DNA from: Nocardia cyriacigeorgica
GTDB lineage: Bacteria; Actinomycetota; Actinomycetes; Mycobacteriales; Mycobacteriaceae
NCBI RefSeq assembly: GCF_010858045.1
Contig: NZ_JAAGVC010000011.1
Coordinates: 86,909 to 150,908, forward strand
Direction: 5' to 3'
DNA: 64,000 nucleotides
In this document: positions 1 through 8,706 of the stretch, one piece after another
How the letters are laid out: the number at the start of each line of letters is the position of its first letter
How positions within the stretch are numbered: the stretch's first letter is position 1
Notes under the pieces: generated by a model
Told to the model about the DNA's origin: nothing
What the model saw: only the letters and a program-made list of their open reading frames with translations
Databases searched by the model: none
Translations under genes and position numbers: made by a program

Positions 1-252
1 CACCACGCCGGAGGACGAGGTGGACGAACCGTAGGAAGACACGGCCATGAATTCCAGCTGGGTGGGGATCGGCAGCGCCTTGGCCAGATCGGTCATGAAG
101 AAGATCGCGCCCTTGAGCACGCCGATCAGCAGCAGATCACCCTCGGGGGCGTCGGGCGGATAGCGCTTGGCGATCAGGTCGGCCAGTTCCCTGGTCTTGT
201 CGGCAATCTGTTCCTCGGTGATCAGCACCGACGCGATGTCGTCCCCGTACAC
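1..252 (-). CDS. hpt: Hypoxanthine phosphoribosyltransferase, N-terminal part (runs off the window)
   Basis: Purine salvage enzyme that joins hypoxanthine or guanine to PRPP; cytosolic. The 84 codons present read VYGDDIASVLITEEQIADK and continue through LLLIGVLKGAIFF and EFMAVSSYGSS, the N-terminal half of bacterial Hpt; the PRPP-binding DD motif lies beyond the window edge. The GTG at 250-252 is preferred because an AAGGGAACC-like ribosome site lies upstream and the family starts near here. It is the last of a same-strand run with dacB, a metalloprotease and tilS, 103 bp after tilS, as in Rv3627c-Rv3624c of M. tuberculosis. The family call is firm; the exact start is less so. Confidence 0.88.
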   Translation of the reverse strand, partial: MYGDDIASVLITEEQIADKTRELADLIAKRYPPDAPEGDLLLIGVLKGAIFFMTDLAKALPIPTQLEFMAVSSYGSSTSSSGVV

Positions 253-355
253 GTCCGCTGGTTCCCTTCCCTGCGTTGATCCGCGGTGCTCTTGCGGGCC
301 GTCCGTGGTCACGCCGCATTTTCCGGCCGATCGACCGCTGTCGCCGCGGGGCCCG

Positions 356-1405
356 TCACTCGCGCTCGCCCGGGCGAACCCGATCGGTATGCGCGAGTGT
401 CAGCCTGCCACGTTCACGCCCAGCAACCAACCTCGTGCCCGGTTCGCCGCCGCCGACCGCGACTGCGCCCTGGCCACGCCAGGCGGTGACCAGTTGATCG
501 ACCGCGTGTAAATGTTTGCCGGTCAGGGCTTTCGCGCCGCCGTCGAGCAGCCAGAACCGGATGGCTCTGCGGCGCAGGGCCGCGGGGGCAGTGGCGAGCG
601 TCTCGCAGGACAAACTCACGTCATGAATGCCGGCCGGTTGCTCCCCCGCGTGGCTCGCCACCCGCAGCAGGTCGCGGGCCAGCTCGTCGAGCACCGCGTT
701 GTCTTCGCGCAGCTGCTCGGCGGTGCGGCCCAGCGCCTCGGCGACGCCGCCGCCGAGTACCTCCTCCAGCAGCGGCAGCACCTCGCTACGCAGCCGGACC
801 CGGGTGAATTCCGGCGAATCGTTGTGCGGGTCCGCATGCGGGGTGAGCCCGAGGTCGGCACAGCACTGGCGAGTGGAGGCGCGCCGCACACCGAGCAGGG
901 GCCTGCCCCACGGCGGGGCGTACGGCGCCATCCCCTGGATGGACCGTGGGCCCGAACCGCGAGCCAGCCCGAGCAGCACGGTTTCGGCCTGATCGTCGAG
1001 GGTATGGCCGAGCAGCACCGGCAGGCCCTCGCGGGCGGCGTCCAGCGCCGCATAACGCGCCCGTCTGGCCGCCGCCTCCATTCCGCCCTCGCGGCCCACC
1101 TCGACCGGCAGGACATGCGCGGATCGGCAGCCCAGCTGCAGCGCGGTGGCCGCGGCCGTGGCGGCGACCGCGGCCGATCCCGGTTGGAGCCGGTGGTCGA
1201 CGATCAATGCGTCGACGGCGTCGGCCTCGGCCACCAGCGCCGCCGTCAGCGCGAGCGAATCCGGGCCGCCGGACAGCCCCACCGCGACCTCGCGGCCGAC
1301 GTCGTATCGGGTCAGCCAGCCGCGCACCGCATGCCGGAGTTCGAGCACCGCGGACGTCTCGGGTAGGCGCACCGCACCGGCCCGCACGGGCTCGAACGCG
1401 CTCAT
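356..1405 (-). CDS. tilS: tRNA(Ile)-lysidine synthase
   Basis: ATP-dependent enzyme that attaches lysine to C34 of tRNA-Ile(CAU), making lysidine so that the tRNA reads AUA. The N-terminal PP-loop motif SGGPDSLALTAAL is clear, followed by the typical DHRLQPGS and LGHTLDDQAETVLLGLARG segments. The length of 349 aa suits the short actinobacterial form. The start is taken at the ATG at 1405 because it overlaps the TGA of the upstream metalloprotease gene as ATGA, indicating translational coupling; an in-frame ATG seven codons earlier would need a longer overlap. Neighbours are hpt downstream and the metalloprotease upstream. Confidence 0.93.
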   Translation of the reverse strand: MSAFEPVRAGAVRLPETSAVLELRHAVRGWLTRYDVGREVAVGLSGGPDSLALTAALVAEADAVDALIVDHRLQPGSAAVAATAAATALQLGCRSAHVLPVEVGREGGMEAAARRARYAALDAAREGLPVLLGHTLDDQAETVLLGLARGSGPRSIQGMAPYAPPWGRPLLGVRRASTRQCCADLGLTPHADPHNDSPEFTRVRLRSEVLPLLEEVLGGGVAEALGRTAEQLREDNAVLDELARDLLRVASHAGEQPAGIHDVSLSCETLATAPAALRRRAIRFWLLDGGAKALTGKHLHAVDQLVTAWRGQGAVAVGGGEPGTRLVAGRERGRLTLAHTDRVRPGERE

Positions 1406-2526
1406 CCCAGGACGCGGCTGATCCACCGTTGCGGGTCTTCGATCTCGTCCGGACGCGGCAGCGTCTCGGCGTCGGTCCAGACAGCGTTGAAGCGTTGCAT
1501 GCCGACGGCGTCGACGACGTGGTCGACGAAGGCCTTGCCGCGCACGTACTGGGCCACCTTCGCGTCGACGCCGAGCAGCGCGCGCAGCAGCCGCTGCACC
1601 GGGTTGGTCGGGCGTTTGCGGCGCTGGTCGAAGGCGGCGCGGATCTGTTCGACGGTCGGGATGACCGAGGGGCCGACGGCGTCCATCACATGGTCGGCGT
1701 GGCCCTCGAGCAGGGTGCCGAGCATCAGCAGCCGGTCCAGTGCCTCGCGTTGCGGTGCGGGCTGGGTGGCGCGCAGCAGGCCGACCACACCGCGGGCGGC
1801 GGGATCCTCGGGTGTGCCGTTGCGGCGGCGGTCGCGCACCTCGGACAGCAGACGGGCGAGCATATCGGCCATCGGTTCGTCGCCGACGTCACCGAGGACG
1901 TCGACGTTGGCGCGCATGTAGTCGGCCAGCCAGGGCGCCGAGGAGAACTGCACCCGGTGGGTCACCTCGTGCAGGCACACCCAGAAGCGGAAATCGCTCG
2001 GCTGCACCCCGAGGGCGCGCTCCACCGACATGATGTTCGGCGCCACCAGCAGCAGGGTGCCGTCGCGGCCGGTGAACGGATCGTATTGACCGAGGATCGC
2101 GGTGGACAGGAAGGCCAGCATGGCCCCGGCCTGCACGCCCGCCGGTTTCCCGGTGAATGCCCCGCGACCCTCACCGACCCCGGTGCCGGTGAGCTGGGCC
2201 ATCGAATCGGCCGCCGCGCCGATCCAGCCCGGCCGGTCGACGATGCGCGCCTGCGGGACCGGTTCGTCGTCGAGCAGACCGGTCACCTGACGGACCGGTG
2301 CTTCGGCGCGCACCGAGGCGTCGGCGAGTTCGCTGACCACCTGTTCGGCGGAGTACCTGCTGGTCCGCGGCCCGGAAGGGACGAGCGCGGCGCCGGTGCG
2401 GGCCGCGATCCGCCAGTCGACGGCACCGGACAACCGGGTGCGCCCGCCGGCCTTGCCCGCCGTGTCGACGGCACCACCGCCCGATTCGACGGCACCGGAA
2501 TCGCCGGGGCGTTGTTCGGTCGTCAT
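1402..2526 (-). CDS. Zinc-dependent metalloprotease of the DUF2342 / F420-associated type
   Basis: A 374-aa protein with a zincin motif HEVTH in WVCLHEVTHRVQF around residue 182. It has no signal peptide, so it is probably cytosolic. It corresponds to Rv3626c, a family often labelled coenzyme F420 biosynthesis-associated on the basis of phylogenetic distribution only; the substrate is unknown. The N-terminal 35 residues are Gly/Ala-rich and look disordered. It starts 14 bp after dacB ends and overlaps tilS by 4 nt, so it sits in a dacB-metalloprotease-tilS-hpt operon. The family call is good and no function is claimed. Confidence 0.85.
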   Translation of the reverse strand: MTTEQRPGDSGAVESGGGAVDTAGKAGGRTRLSGAVDWRIAARTGAALVPSGPRTSRYSAEQVVSELADASVRAEAPVRQVTGLLDDEPVPQARIVDRPGWIGAAADSMAQLTGTGVGEGRGAFTGKPAGVQAGAMLAFLSTAILGQYDPFTGRDGTLLLVAPNIMSVERALGVQPSDFRFWVCLHEVTHRVQFSSAPWLADYMRANVDVLGDVGDEPMADMLARLLSEVRDRRRNGTPEDPAARGVVGLLRATQPAPQREALDRLLMLGTLLEGHADHVMDAVGPSVIPTVEQIRAAFDQRRKRPTNPVQRLLRALLGVDAKVAQYVRGKAFVDHVVDAVGMQRFNAVWTDAETLPRPDEIEDPQRWISRVLG

Positions 2527-2540
2527 AGGTCACCCACCCG

Positions 2541-4052
2541 TCAGGAGCATCCGCAATTACGCAGTGTGGCCGCGATGGCATCCAATGCGGGTCTGCTCAC
2601 CTCCGGCGGCCGATCGCTCGACATCAACGCGAAGGTGAGGACTCGCCCATCACTGTCCAGCACATACCCGACCAACGTGCTGGCCACCGACAGAGTTCCG
2701 GTCTTGGCCCGGACCCAGCCCGCGCCATCCCGGTCCCGCACCACATAACGGCTGGTCAGCGAGCCGGTAGCGCCCGCAACGGGTAGATCATCGAGCAGCG
2801 GTGCGAGCTGCGCGGAGAGCGAGGGTTCGGTGCCGGAATCCCGGCCGGGGGACGCACCGGGACGCACCAGGCCGCCGGGCCGCAGGCCCGGGTTCGTGCT
2901 GGCCGGGGTGTTCGCCTGCTCGGTGATCTCGTCGTCGCGCGCGGCCGTCGCCAGGATCCGGTCCAGCACCTGCGCCGGGATGCGGTCGTCCACCGACAGG
3001 CCGCTGGTGTCGTGCATGCTGACGCCGGTCAGATCGAAGCCCGCCTGCTCGAGCGTCTCCTGGACCGCGGCGGCCGCACCGTCGAACGAGGCGGGCCGTC
3101 CGGTGGCCGTGGCGATTTCGCGGCCGATGGTTTCAGCGAGCACATTGTCCGAATGCACCATCATCGCGTGCAGCCGCTGCCCCAGCGGCGCCGAGGAGAC
3201 GCTCGCGATCTGCTTCGAACCCGCGGGTGCGGTGCCGGGACGGACCCGTTCGGCGCTCACACCGAGTTCGGCCGCGAGCCGACGGCCGACATCGAGACCG
3301 GGTGAATCGGAACGGGGCGCGTATTCGACCAGCGGGTCGAGCCGGCCGCCGTCGAGCATCAGCGGCTCGATCGGCGCGATGGAACCGCCCGGGATATCGA
3401 TCGGATCCCAGCCGCGCGCCATCGCAGGCCCCGAGTACAGCGAGGTGTCGACCACGATGGAGTCGACCGGAATCTGTGCCGCCCGAATCTGGTCGACCAG
3501 GTCCGACAGCTTCGGCCCGCCCGGGTAGTAGCCCTTGCCGTCGGGCTGCGCGGTGAGCGTCGGATCACCGCCGCCGACCAGCACGATCTCCCCCGGCGCC
3601 GAGCCGGCGACCACGGTGGTGTGTACCCGCTGATCCTCGGGCAAGGTGAGCAACGCGGCCGCGGTGGTCAGGATCTTGGCGGTCGAGGACGGCACCATGG
3701 GCTTTGCCGCCTCGGCGCTCCACAGCACCGTGCCGGTGTCGGCATCGGTTACCGAACCGGCGAAACCGCCCAGATCCGGATTCGACACCACCGGGGCCAG
3801 CGCCGCGGCCAGGCCCGCCGCACTCGGCGCGGGCGCGTCGTCGGGGGCGGGCGCGACCGCGGGGAACGGCCGCACCGGCACCGGAGGCTCGGCGATGGTG
3901 AGCCCACCGTGCCGGAACTCCTCGCTCCACGGCTGCACGGTCACCGCGACGCCGGTGCCCACCGCGAGCAACACCACCAGCGTGGTGATCAGACCGATCC
4001 ACATCCGGCGCCGTCGCCGCGAGGCCAGCCCGCCGATGTTCTTACCCACCAC
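2541..4052 (-). CDS. dacB: D-alanyl-D-alanine carboxypeptidase/endopeptidase (PBP4 class)
   Basis: A low-molecular-mass penicillin-binding protein that trims D-Ala from, or cleaves cross-links in, peptidoglycan. Residues 1-38 form a signal anchor: RRRRR followed by a hydrophobic run [17 protein letters not shown]. The active-site motifs are in order: SxxK as STAK near residue 123, SxN as HSDN, and KTG in RAKTGTLS near the C-terminus. The 503-aa length with an insert between SxxK and SxN fits class C PBPs (peptidase family S13). The GTG start at 4052 lies downstream of a GAGGAG sequence. It is the first gene of the four-gene minus-strand operon and is divergent from ppa. It corresponds to Rv3627c. 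Confidence 0.93.
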   Translation of the reverse strand: MVGKNIGGLASRRRRRMWIGLITTLVVLLAVGTGVAVTVQPWSEEFRHGGLTIAEPPVPVRPFPAVAPAPDDAPAPSAAGLAAALAPVVSNPDLGGFAGSVTDADTGTVLWSAEAAKPMVPSSTAKILTTAAALLTLPEDQRVHTTVVAGSAPGEIVLVGGGDPTLTAQPDGKGYYPGGPKLSDLVDQIRAAQIPVDSIVVDTSLYSGPAMARGWDPIDIPGGSIAPIEPLMLDGGRLDPLVEYAPRSDSPGLDVGRRLAAELGVSAERVRPGTAPAGSKQIASVSSAPLGQRLHAMMVHSDNVLAETIGREIATATGRPASFDGAAAAVQETLEQAGFDLTGVSMHDTSGLSVDDRIPAQVLDRILATAARDDEITEQANTPASTNPGLRPGGLVRPGASPGRDSGTEPSLSAQLAPLLDDLPVAGATGSLTSRYVVRDRDGAGWVRAKTGTLSVASTLVGYVLDSDGRVLTFALMSSDRPPEVSRPALDAIAATLRNCGCS

Positions 4053-4203
4053 GTTGTCCGCCGTCTCCTCACGCCCGCCACATCCGCTTGGCCCACACTA
4101 TCCTCGTTCGGCTACCGTTCCCCCGAACGACCTGGCGCGTCGGCGGCCCGTCGGCCCGCTGAACAGCCGCAGTACACCAGAGGCACCGGAAGAAGGAGTT
4201 GGC

Positions 4204-4695
4204 GTGGAGTTCGACGTCACCATCGAGATCCCCAAGGGTTCGCGCAACAAGTACGAGGTGGACCACGAGACCGGACGGGTCCGGCTCGATCGTTTCCTCT
4301 ACACCTCCATGGTGTACCCCGCCGACTACGGCTACATCGAGAACACCCTCGGCGAGGACGGCGACCCGCTGGACGCGCTGGTCCTGCTGCCCGATTCGGT
4401 GTTCCCCGGCGTCATCGTCGAGGCCCGCCCGGTCGCCATGTACAAGATGACCGACGAGGCAGGCGGCGACGACAAGGTGCTGTGCGTGCCCGCCGGTGAC
4501 CCGCGCTGGGACCACATCCAGGACCTGAAGGACGTCCCGGAGTTCGAGCTGGCCGCGATCAAGCACTTCTTCGAGCGCTACAAGGACCTCGAGCCCGGCA
4601 AGTACGTCAAGGGTTCGGAGTGGGTCGGCCGCGCCGAGGCCGAAGCCGAGGTCGAGGCGTCCATCCAGCGCCTGAAGGACCAGGGCGGACACTGA
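4204..4695 (+). CDS. ppa: Inorganic pyrophosphatase, family I
   Basis: Hydrolyses pyrophosphate to phosphate and so pulls polymerisation reactions forward; cytosolic and Mg-dependent. The 163-aa protein begins [20 protein letters not shown] and contains the signature [11 protein letters not shown] with the metal-binding aspartates, plus [14 protein letters not shown] 4204 is chosen because of the strong GAAGAAGGAG site at 4188-4198 and agreement with the family N-terminus. It is monocistronic, divergent from dacB, and followed by a long hairpin terminator. It corresponds to Rv3628. Confidence 0.97.
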   Translation: MEFDVTIEIPKGSRNKYEVDHETGRVRLDRFLYTSMVYPADYGYIENTLGEDGDPLDALVLLPDSVFPGVIVEARPVAMYKMTDEAGGDDKVLCVPAGDPRWDHIQDLKDVPEFELAAIKHFFERYKDLEPGKYVKGSEWVGRAEAEAEVEASIQRLKDQGGH

Positions 4696-4747
4696 GCGTC
4701 GCCGGGGCGGCCCGCTGAGACGTCGAGCGGTCGCACCATAGATCGAC

Positions 4748-4800
4748 AGCGGCACATCACCGAGATAGCGCCCGACCAGGCGTCTCGGTGGTGTGCCGCT
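4748..4800. terminator. Bidirectional hairpin between ppa and the crotonase gene
   Basis: Arms 4748-4765 and 4783-4800 pair over 18 bp with a single G-U wobble, around a 17-nt loop. It sits between convergent genes and has no U-tract in either direction, as is common in actinobacteria. Confidence 0.8.
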
Positions 4801-4844
4801 CGGCGTTCGGCAATGGACACGGTCCCCTCACCCGAACTGCTCGC

Positions 4845-5666
4845 TCAGCGGCCCTTGAACTGCGGGGCGCGCTTCTCGAAAACGGCCTGAATCGCCTCGG
4901 TCAGATCCTCCGACGGCAGGAACGCCGCGTTCCACGCCGACACGTAGCGCAGCCCTTCGGCCACCTCGGAGGCATTGCGCTGATACAGCACGTCCTTGGC
5001 GCCCTGCACCACCAGCGGCGGGTTGGCGGCGATCTCCCGCGCGGTGGCGTGCGCGGCCTCCAGGGTGGCCTGCTGATCGTCGAAGACGTCGTTGACCAGG
5101 CCGATCTTCTCCGCCCGCGCGGCGTCGATGTCCTTGCCGGTGTAGGCCAGTTCGCGCAGGTGACCTTCGCCGATGATGGCGGGCAGCCGGTGCAGCGAGC
5201 CGATATCGGCGACGATGGCGACCTTGGCCTCACGCAGGCTGAACTTGGCGTCGGCGCTGGCGTAGCGGATGTCGACGGCGGCGATCAGGTCCAGGCCACC
5301 GCCGATGCACCAGCCCGAGACCGCGGCGATGACGGGCTTGCGGCAGTCGGCCACCGCCGTCACCGCGGCCTGCATGCGGCGGATCTCGTGCAGGAAGTCG
5401 GTGCGCGGGGCGGCCAGCGCCTTGTCGGCGAGCAGCGGGCCGAAGGTGCCGCTCATCGCGGGCAGGTCCAGACCGTAGGAGAAGTGCTTGCCCGAACCGG
5501 TCAGCACGATCGCGCGGACCTCGGGGTCGGCGTCGAGGGCGGTGAAGATCTCGGGGAGCTCGCGCCAGAAGTCGGGGCCCATCGCATTGCCCTTGCCGGG
5601 GCCGGTCAGGGTGACCTGCGCGACGTGGTCGCTGGTTTCGACGGTGAAAGCCTGCCAATCAGTCAT
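4845..5666 (-). CDS. Enoyl-CoA hydratase/isomerase (crotonase) family protein
   Basis: A 273-aa crotonase-fold protein acting on acyl-CoA thioesters. The CoA/oxyanion segment LDLPAMSG and the core IAAVSGWCIGGGLDLIAAVDI place it firmly in the family. The second catalytic region carries an aspartate in KVAIVADIGSLHRLP, the arrangement of dienoyl-CoA isomerase-like members rather than a classical two-glutamate hydratase; this is a reading by eye and the substrate is unknown. The promoter TACGCT at 5673-5678 ends 6 nt before the ATG, so the mRNA is probably leaderless. It converges on ppa and is divergent from the YbaK-like gene. Confidence 0.88.
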   Translation of the reverse strand: MTDWQAFTVETSDHVAQVTLTGPGKGNAMGPDFWRELPEIFTALDADPEVRAIVLTGSGKHFSYGLDLPAMSGTFGPLLADKALAAPRTDFLHEIRRMQAAVTAVADCRKPVIAAVSGWCIGGGLDLIAAVDIRYASADAKFSLREAKVAIVADIGSLHRLPAIIGEGHLRELAYTGKDIDAARAEKIGLVNDVFDDQQATLEAAHATAREIAANPPLVVQGAKDVLYQRNASEVAEGLRYVSAWNAAFLPSEDLTEAIQAVFEKRAPQFKGR

Positions 5667-5672
5667 CTGTAC

Positions 5673-5678
5673 AGCGTA
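5673..5678 (-). promoter_or_regulatory. -10 element of the crotonase gene (leaderless)
   Basis: TACGCT on the minus strand is followed by 6 nt and then the ATG at 5666. No ribosome site is present, so transcription probably starts at the start codon. Confidence 0.55.
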
Positions 5679-5756
5679 TACACGGCGGTAACGGCGGCGA
5701 TACCGTGTGGGATGGAACCCGTTATCGCGAACCCGGCAGCCGGAAGCGGTTAGCTC

Positions 5757-5762
5757 TACCCT
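5757..5762 (+). promoter_or_regulatory. -10 element of the YbaK-like gene (leaderless)
   Basis: TACCCT at 5757-5762 is followed by 6 nt (GGATTC) and ATG 5769. The spacing is that of an actinobacterial leaderless promoter and fixes the start codon. Confidence 0.6.
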
Positions 5763-5768
5763 GGATTC

Positions 5769-6242
5769 ATGCGCAGGTCACTTCCTCCGGTCGCCTGCCG
5801 GGTCGCGGACACCCTGATCGCCCGGGGCCACCACGGCGTCATCGTCACCCACCCGGATCGGCCCACCGCCGCGGCCGACGCCGCCCGCGCCCTCGGCGTC
5901 GACATCGGCGCCATCACCCTGGCCCGGCTGTACCTGCTCGACGATGATCCGGTGCTGCTGCTGGTCTCCGGCGGCCACGACGTGGACCTCGCCCACACCG
6001 GCGAACGGCTGGAAGGCACCCTCACGCCCGCCCCCGACGAGCTCGTCCTCGAAGTGACCGGCCATCCCGTGGATGCCGTCGCCCCCGTCGGCCATCCGAC
6101 CAACATTCCCACCTGGGTCGACACCGCCCTGTCCCACCACCGCGAACTGTGGGCGGCCGGCGGTCATCCGGATGCGGTGTTCCGCACGACCTTTCGGGAA
6201 CTGGTGCGTATCACCGCGGGTCTGCCGATCGACGTGGACTGA
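5769..6242 (+). CDS. YbaK/ProX-type aminoacyl-tRNA deacylase family protein
   Basis: A 157-aa single-domain protein of the YbaK/EbsC fold, whose members hydrolyse mischarged aminoacyl-tRNA (for example Cys-tRNA-Pro). Visible family features are the segment VLLLVSGGHDVD, the loop PVGHPTNIPTWVDTAL near residue 105 that matches the conserved GH-P-P-D strand, and a C-terminal FRTTFREL. At the position where characterised members carry a catalytic lysine, before the strand LYLLDD, I read arginine (TLARLYLLDD), so activity should not be assumed. The gene has a leaderless promoter and is 33 bp ahead of the flavin reductase gene. Confidence 0.78.
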   Translation: MRRSLPPVACRVADTLIARGHHGVIVTHPDRPTAAADAARALGVDIGAITLARLYLLDDDPVLLLVSGGHDVDLAHTGERLEGTLTPAPDELVLEVTGHPVDAVAPVGHPTNIPTWVDTALSHHRELWAAGGHPDAVFRTTFRELVRITAGLPIDVD

Positions 6243-6275
6243 ACCGCGTGTAGCGGCAGGCAGTAGTTTCGTCAT

Positions 6276-6839
6276 GTGACCGACGCGCATGAACCGACCG
6301 CCGCGGAAGCCCGGCTGCGGGTGCCCGACGACCTGAGCGGCATCACCGCCGAGCAGTACCGCGCCTCGATGCGGCACTATCCGTCCGGGGTGACGGTGGT
6401 GACATTGTCGTCGCCGAACGGCCCGGTCGGGTTCACGGCGACCTCGTTCGCGTCGCTGTCGCTGGAACCGCCGCTGGTGTCGTTCAATATCGCGCACACC
6501 TCCTCGAGCCTGGCGGCGATGAGCGAGGCGGATTCGGTGGTGATCCATTTCCTCGGCGAACATCAGCGCCATATCGCGCAGCGGTTCGCGCGCAGCGCCG
6601 AGGAACGCTTCACCGACCGGTCGCTGTGGACCACGCTGGACACCGGAGAACCGGTCCTGCACGGTACGCCGATCTGGCTGCGCACCACCGTCGAGCAGCG
6701 CATTCCCATCGGCGATCACACCTTTATCGTCGGCCGGGTGACCCGCGTGCACGACGCCACCGAGGAGAAGCCGGCGGCCGCGCCGCTGCTGTATCACAAC
6801 GGGCGCTACCACCGGCCCACCCCGCTGGACGAGGACTGA
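6276..6839 (+). CDS. Flavin reductase-like (FMN-binding split-barrel) protein
   Basis: A 187-aa protein of the flavin reductase domain family, the small component that supplies reduced flavin to two-component monooxygenases. Diagnostic segments are [32 protein letters not shown] and a late [17 protein letters not shown] at 6264-6269 followed by 6 nt and GTG 6276 suggests a leaderless start. No monooxygenase partner is adjacent; the YbaK-like gene lies just upstream. The family is clear and the partner unknown. Confidence 0.87.
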   Translation: MTDAHEPTAAEARLRVPDDLSGITAEQYRASMRHYPSGVTVVTLSSPNGPVGFTATSFASLSLEPPLVSFNIAHTSSSLAAMSEADSVVIHFLGEHQRHIAQRFARSAEERFTDRSLWTTLDTGEPVLHGTPIWLRTTVEQRIPIGDHTFIVGRVTRVHDATEEKPAAAPLLYHNGRYHRPTPLDED

Positions 6840-7027
6840 TTCGGCGCGGTCACCTGCCCGGCCTGCTCTGACCGGCTGCTGGACCACGCACCGGCACCCA
6901 GCCGCTCCGCGCAGAGGGTGCCACGGAGTGACGGCAAGCGGCTGCGCCCCGGGGCCGATGCGATGGCGGCAGTGCTCGCACCGGGGCGTCCAGAATCCCG
7001 CAACACCTCGGTGGCCGGTGCCGGCGG

Positions 7028-8347
7028 TCAGCCGATGAGGCAGGGCGCCGCACCCGCATCCTCGGCGCCGGTGAACGACCTGGTTTCCGGGCTCGGATTC
7101 CACAGCCCGCTGGTGCAGGTGTAATCCCATGCGGGGCCGTCCTGCACGAGCGCGGCGACCGCCGAGACCAGCCGGTCCACGTCGGCGGAATCGGTGCCGA
7201 GGCCGATGCTCGCGCGCAGCGCGCCATCGAGCCCCAGCCTGGCCAGCAGCGGATGCGCGCAGAACCGGCCGTCGCGCACGCCGATGCCGTGTTCGGCCGA
7301 CAGATACGCAGCCACCTGGCCGGGCGCGAAGCCGTCCAGGGTGAACGCGACGATGCCGACGGTGTCGGGGCTGTCGGACCACAGGCGCAGCAGCCGCACA
7401 CCCGGGATCGCGCACAAGCCCGCGCGCAGCCGCTCGGCGAGCCGCCGTTCGTGCGCGATCACCCGCTCGGCGTCGATCTCGGACAGTGCGTCGCAGGCAG
7501 CGGCCAGGGCCGCGACACCGAGCACATTCGGCGAACCGGCCTCGTGCCGTTGCGGCGCGGGTGCCCACTCGGTGCCGTCGACGCGCACCTCACGCACCGC
7601 ACCACCGCCGGCCAGGTACGGCGGCGCCGCATCGAGCCAATCCCGCTTACCCACCAGCACCCCCGCGCCGAACGGCGCGTACAGCTTGTGACCGGAGAAA
7701 GCGAGATAATCGATGCCGCACTCGCGCAGGCTGATTCGCCGATGCGGTGCCAGCTGCGCGGCGTCGACCAGGATGCGGGCGCCGCACTGGTGGGCGATCT
7801 CGGCCAACCGGGCCAGCGGCAGCACTTCCCCGGTCACATTGGAGGCACCGGTAACCGCCAGCAGCGCAGCCGGTTTCGCGCACAACTCGGCGACGAGCCG
7901 GCGAATCGTCTCCTCGACGGTATCGGCCGCGGCCACCACGCGCCGCCCACGCCGTTGCCAGGGCAGGAAATTGGCGTGGTGTTCAACATCGAGCACCACC
8001 GTGTCGCCGGGCACGCAGGCGGCGAGCAGGTTCAGCGAGTCGGTGGTGTTGCGGGTGAAGACCACCACCTGGTCGTCTGCCGCATCCAGGAACCGGGCCA
8101 CCGAACCGCGGGCGGCCTCATAGCATTCGGTGGAGATCCGCGAGGCGTAGCCGGCGCCGCGGTGCACGCTGGCGTAGAGCGGCAGCAGCCGCTGCACCCG
8201 GTCGGTGACCTGAGCCAGCGCGGGCGCGCTCGCGGCATAGTCGAAATTGGCGTAAGTGCAGGTCCCGCCCTGTACGAGGGGTACCTGGAGGTCGTCTCCG
8301 GAGACCCTGGCGAGGGCGGCACAGGTCTGATCGAACACAGCGGTCAT
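7028..8347 (-). CDS. Cysteine desulfurase-like class V aminotransferase under SAM-IV control
   Basis: A PLP enzyme of 439 aa. The lysine that binds PLP is in FSGHKLYAPFGAG, the PLP-stacking histidine is in VLDVEHHANFLPW, and a late cysteine in DGRFCAHPLL lies where SufS/CsdA carry the catalytic cysteine, so persulfide formation from cysteine is plausible. The start is set at the ATG at 8347 because longer readings would begin inside the riboswitch aptamer; only a weak ribosome site is visible. No iron-sulfur scaffold genes are adjacent. Control by S-adenosylmethionine points to sulfur amino acid metabolism rather than housekeeping Fe-S assembly; that is inference from the leader. Confidence 0.87.
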   Translation of the reverse strand: MTAVFDQTCAALARVSGDDLQVPLVQGGTCTYANFDYAASAPALAQVTDRVQRLLPLYASVHRGAGYASRISTECYEAARGSVARFLDAADDQVVVFTRNTTDSLNLLAACVPGDTVVLDVEHHANFLPWQRRGRRVVAAADTVEETIRRLVAELCAKPAALLAVTGASNVTGEVLPLARLAEIAHQCGARILVDAAQLAPHRRISLRECGIDYLAFSGHKLYAPFGAGVLVGKRDWLDAAPPYLAGGGAVREVRVDGTEWAPAPQRHEAGSPNVLGVAALAAACDALSEIDAERVIAHERRLAERLRAGLCAIPGVRLLRLWSDSPDTVGIVAFTLDGFAPGQVAAYLSAEHGIGVRDGRFCAHPLLARLGLDGALRASIGLGTDSADVDRLVSAVAALVQDGPAWDYTCTSGLWNPSPETRSFTGAEDAGAAPCLIG

Positions 8348-8391
8348 CACGTCATCCCATCGGCTGAGGGACCCGCGAAAGAGGATTCGTC

Positions 8392-8506
8392 GAGTCCGCG
8401 CTTGCCGCGCCCGGTCGGGCGTCGGCCCGGTCGTCACCCGGAGCACCCCACCGCGGAGGAGGGTTGCCGGCCAGCAAGCCGGGGCTTGACGCTGGCACTC
8501 ATGACC
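8392..8506 (-). promoter_or_regulatory. SAM-IV riboswitch aptamer
   Basis: On the minus strand the aptamer opens GGTCATGAGTGCCAGCG, continues through CCCCGGCTTGCTGGCCGGC and CGCGGTGGGGTGC, closes the P1 stem with GGTGACGACC (8429-8438), and ends with the SAM-IV-specific 3-prime pseudoknot segment GCGGCAAGCGCGG (near 8394-8406). This is the layout known for mycobacterial SAM-IV RNAs. It lies 45 nt upstream of the aminotransferase ATG, so ligand binding probably controls translation or transcription of that gene. The expression platform was not resolved; GGACTCGACGAATCC just downstream can form an imperfect hairpin. Confidence 0.93.
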
Positions 8507-8513
8507 TGTGGCG

Positions 8514-8543
8514 AGATTGGCAGACCGGCCGCGCCGCTGTCAA
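8514..8543 (-). promoter_or_regulatory. Promoter of the SAM-IV transcript
   Basis: A perfect -35 TTGACA (8538-8543) is separated by 18 nt from a -10-like CAATCT (8514-8519). Transcription would begin near 8507, immediately before the aptamer. Confidence 0.65.
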
Positions 8544-8706
8544 CCCGTCCCGCGCTGCGGGTACCGTTGACTACTGGTCACCGGGGTGTTTTCCGTTTGC
8601 CCATTGGTAACCCTCGTATGAAACAACCGTCTTCGAGAATTAGTTGGTGAGGCCGTACCGCCGAACATGGTTACTGCCGGACAGTGCTGAGGAAGGTGGG
8701 CCGGAC

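Noticed and set aside
946..2748. A 600-codon plus-strand frame across tilS and the metalloprotease
   Set aside because: The protein is Arg/Pro/Gly-rich, crosses several real minus-strand gene junctions, and has no domain.
6840..7027. A possible small gene between the flavin reductase and the aminotransferase
   Set aside because: Only Arg/Pro/Gly-rich shadow frames are open and there is no ribosome site.
8392..8446. A longer start for the aminotransferase at 8446
   Set aside because: That start lies inside the SAM-IV aptamer; the ATG at 8347 gives the family N-terminus.
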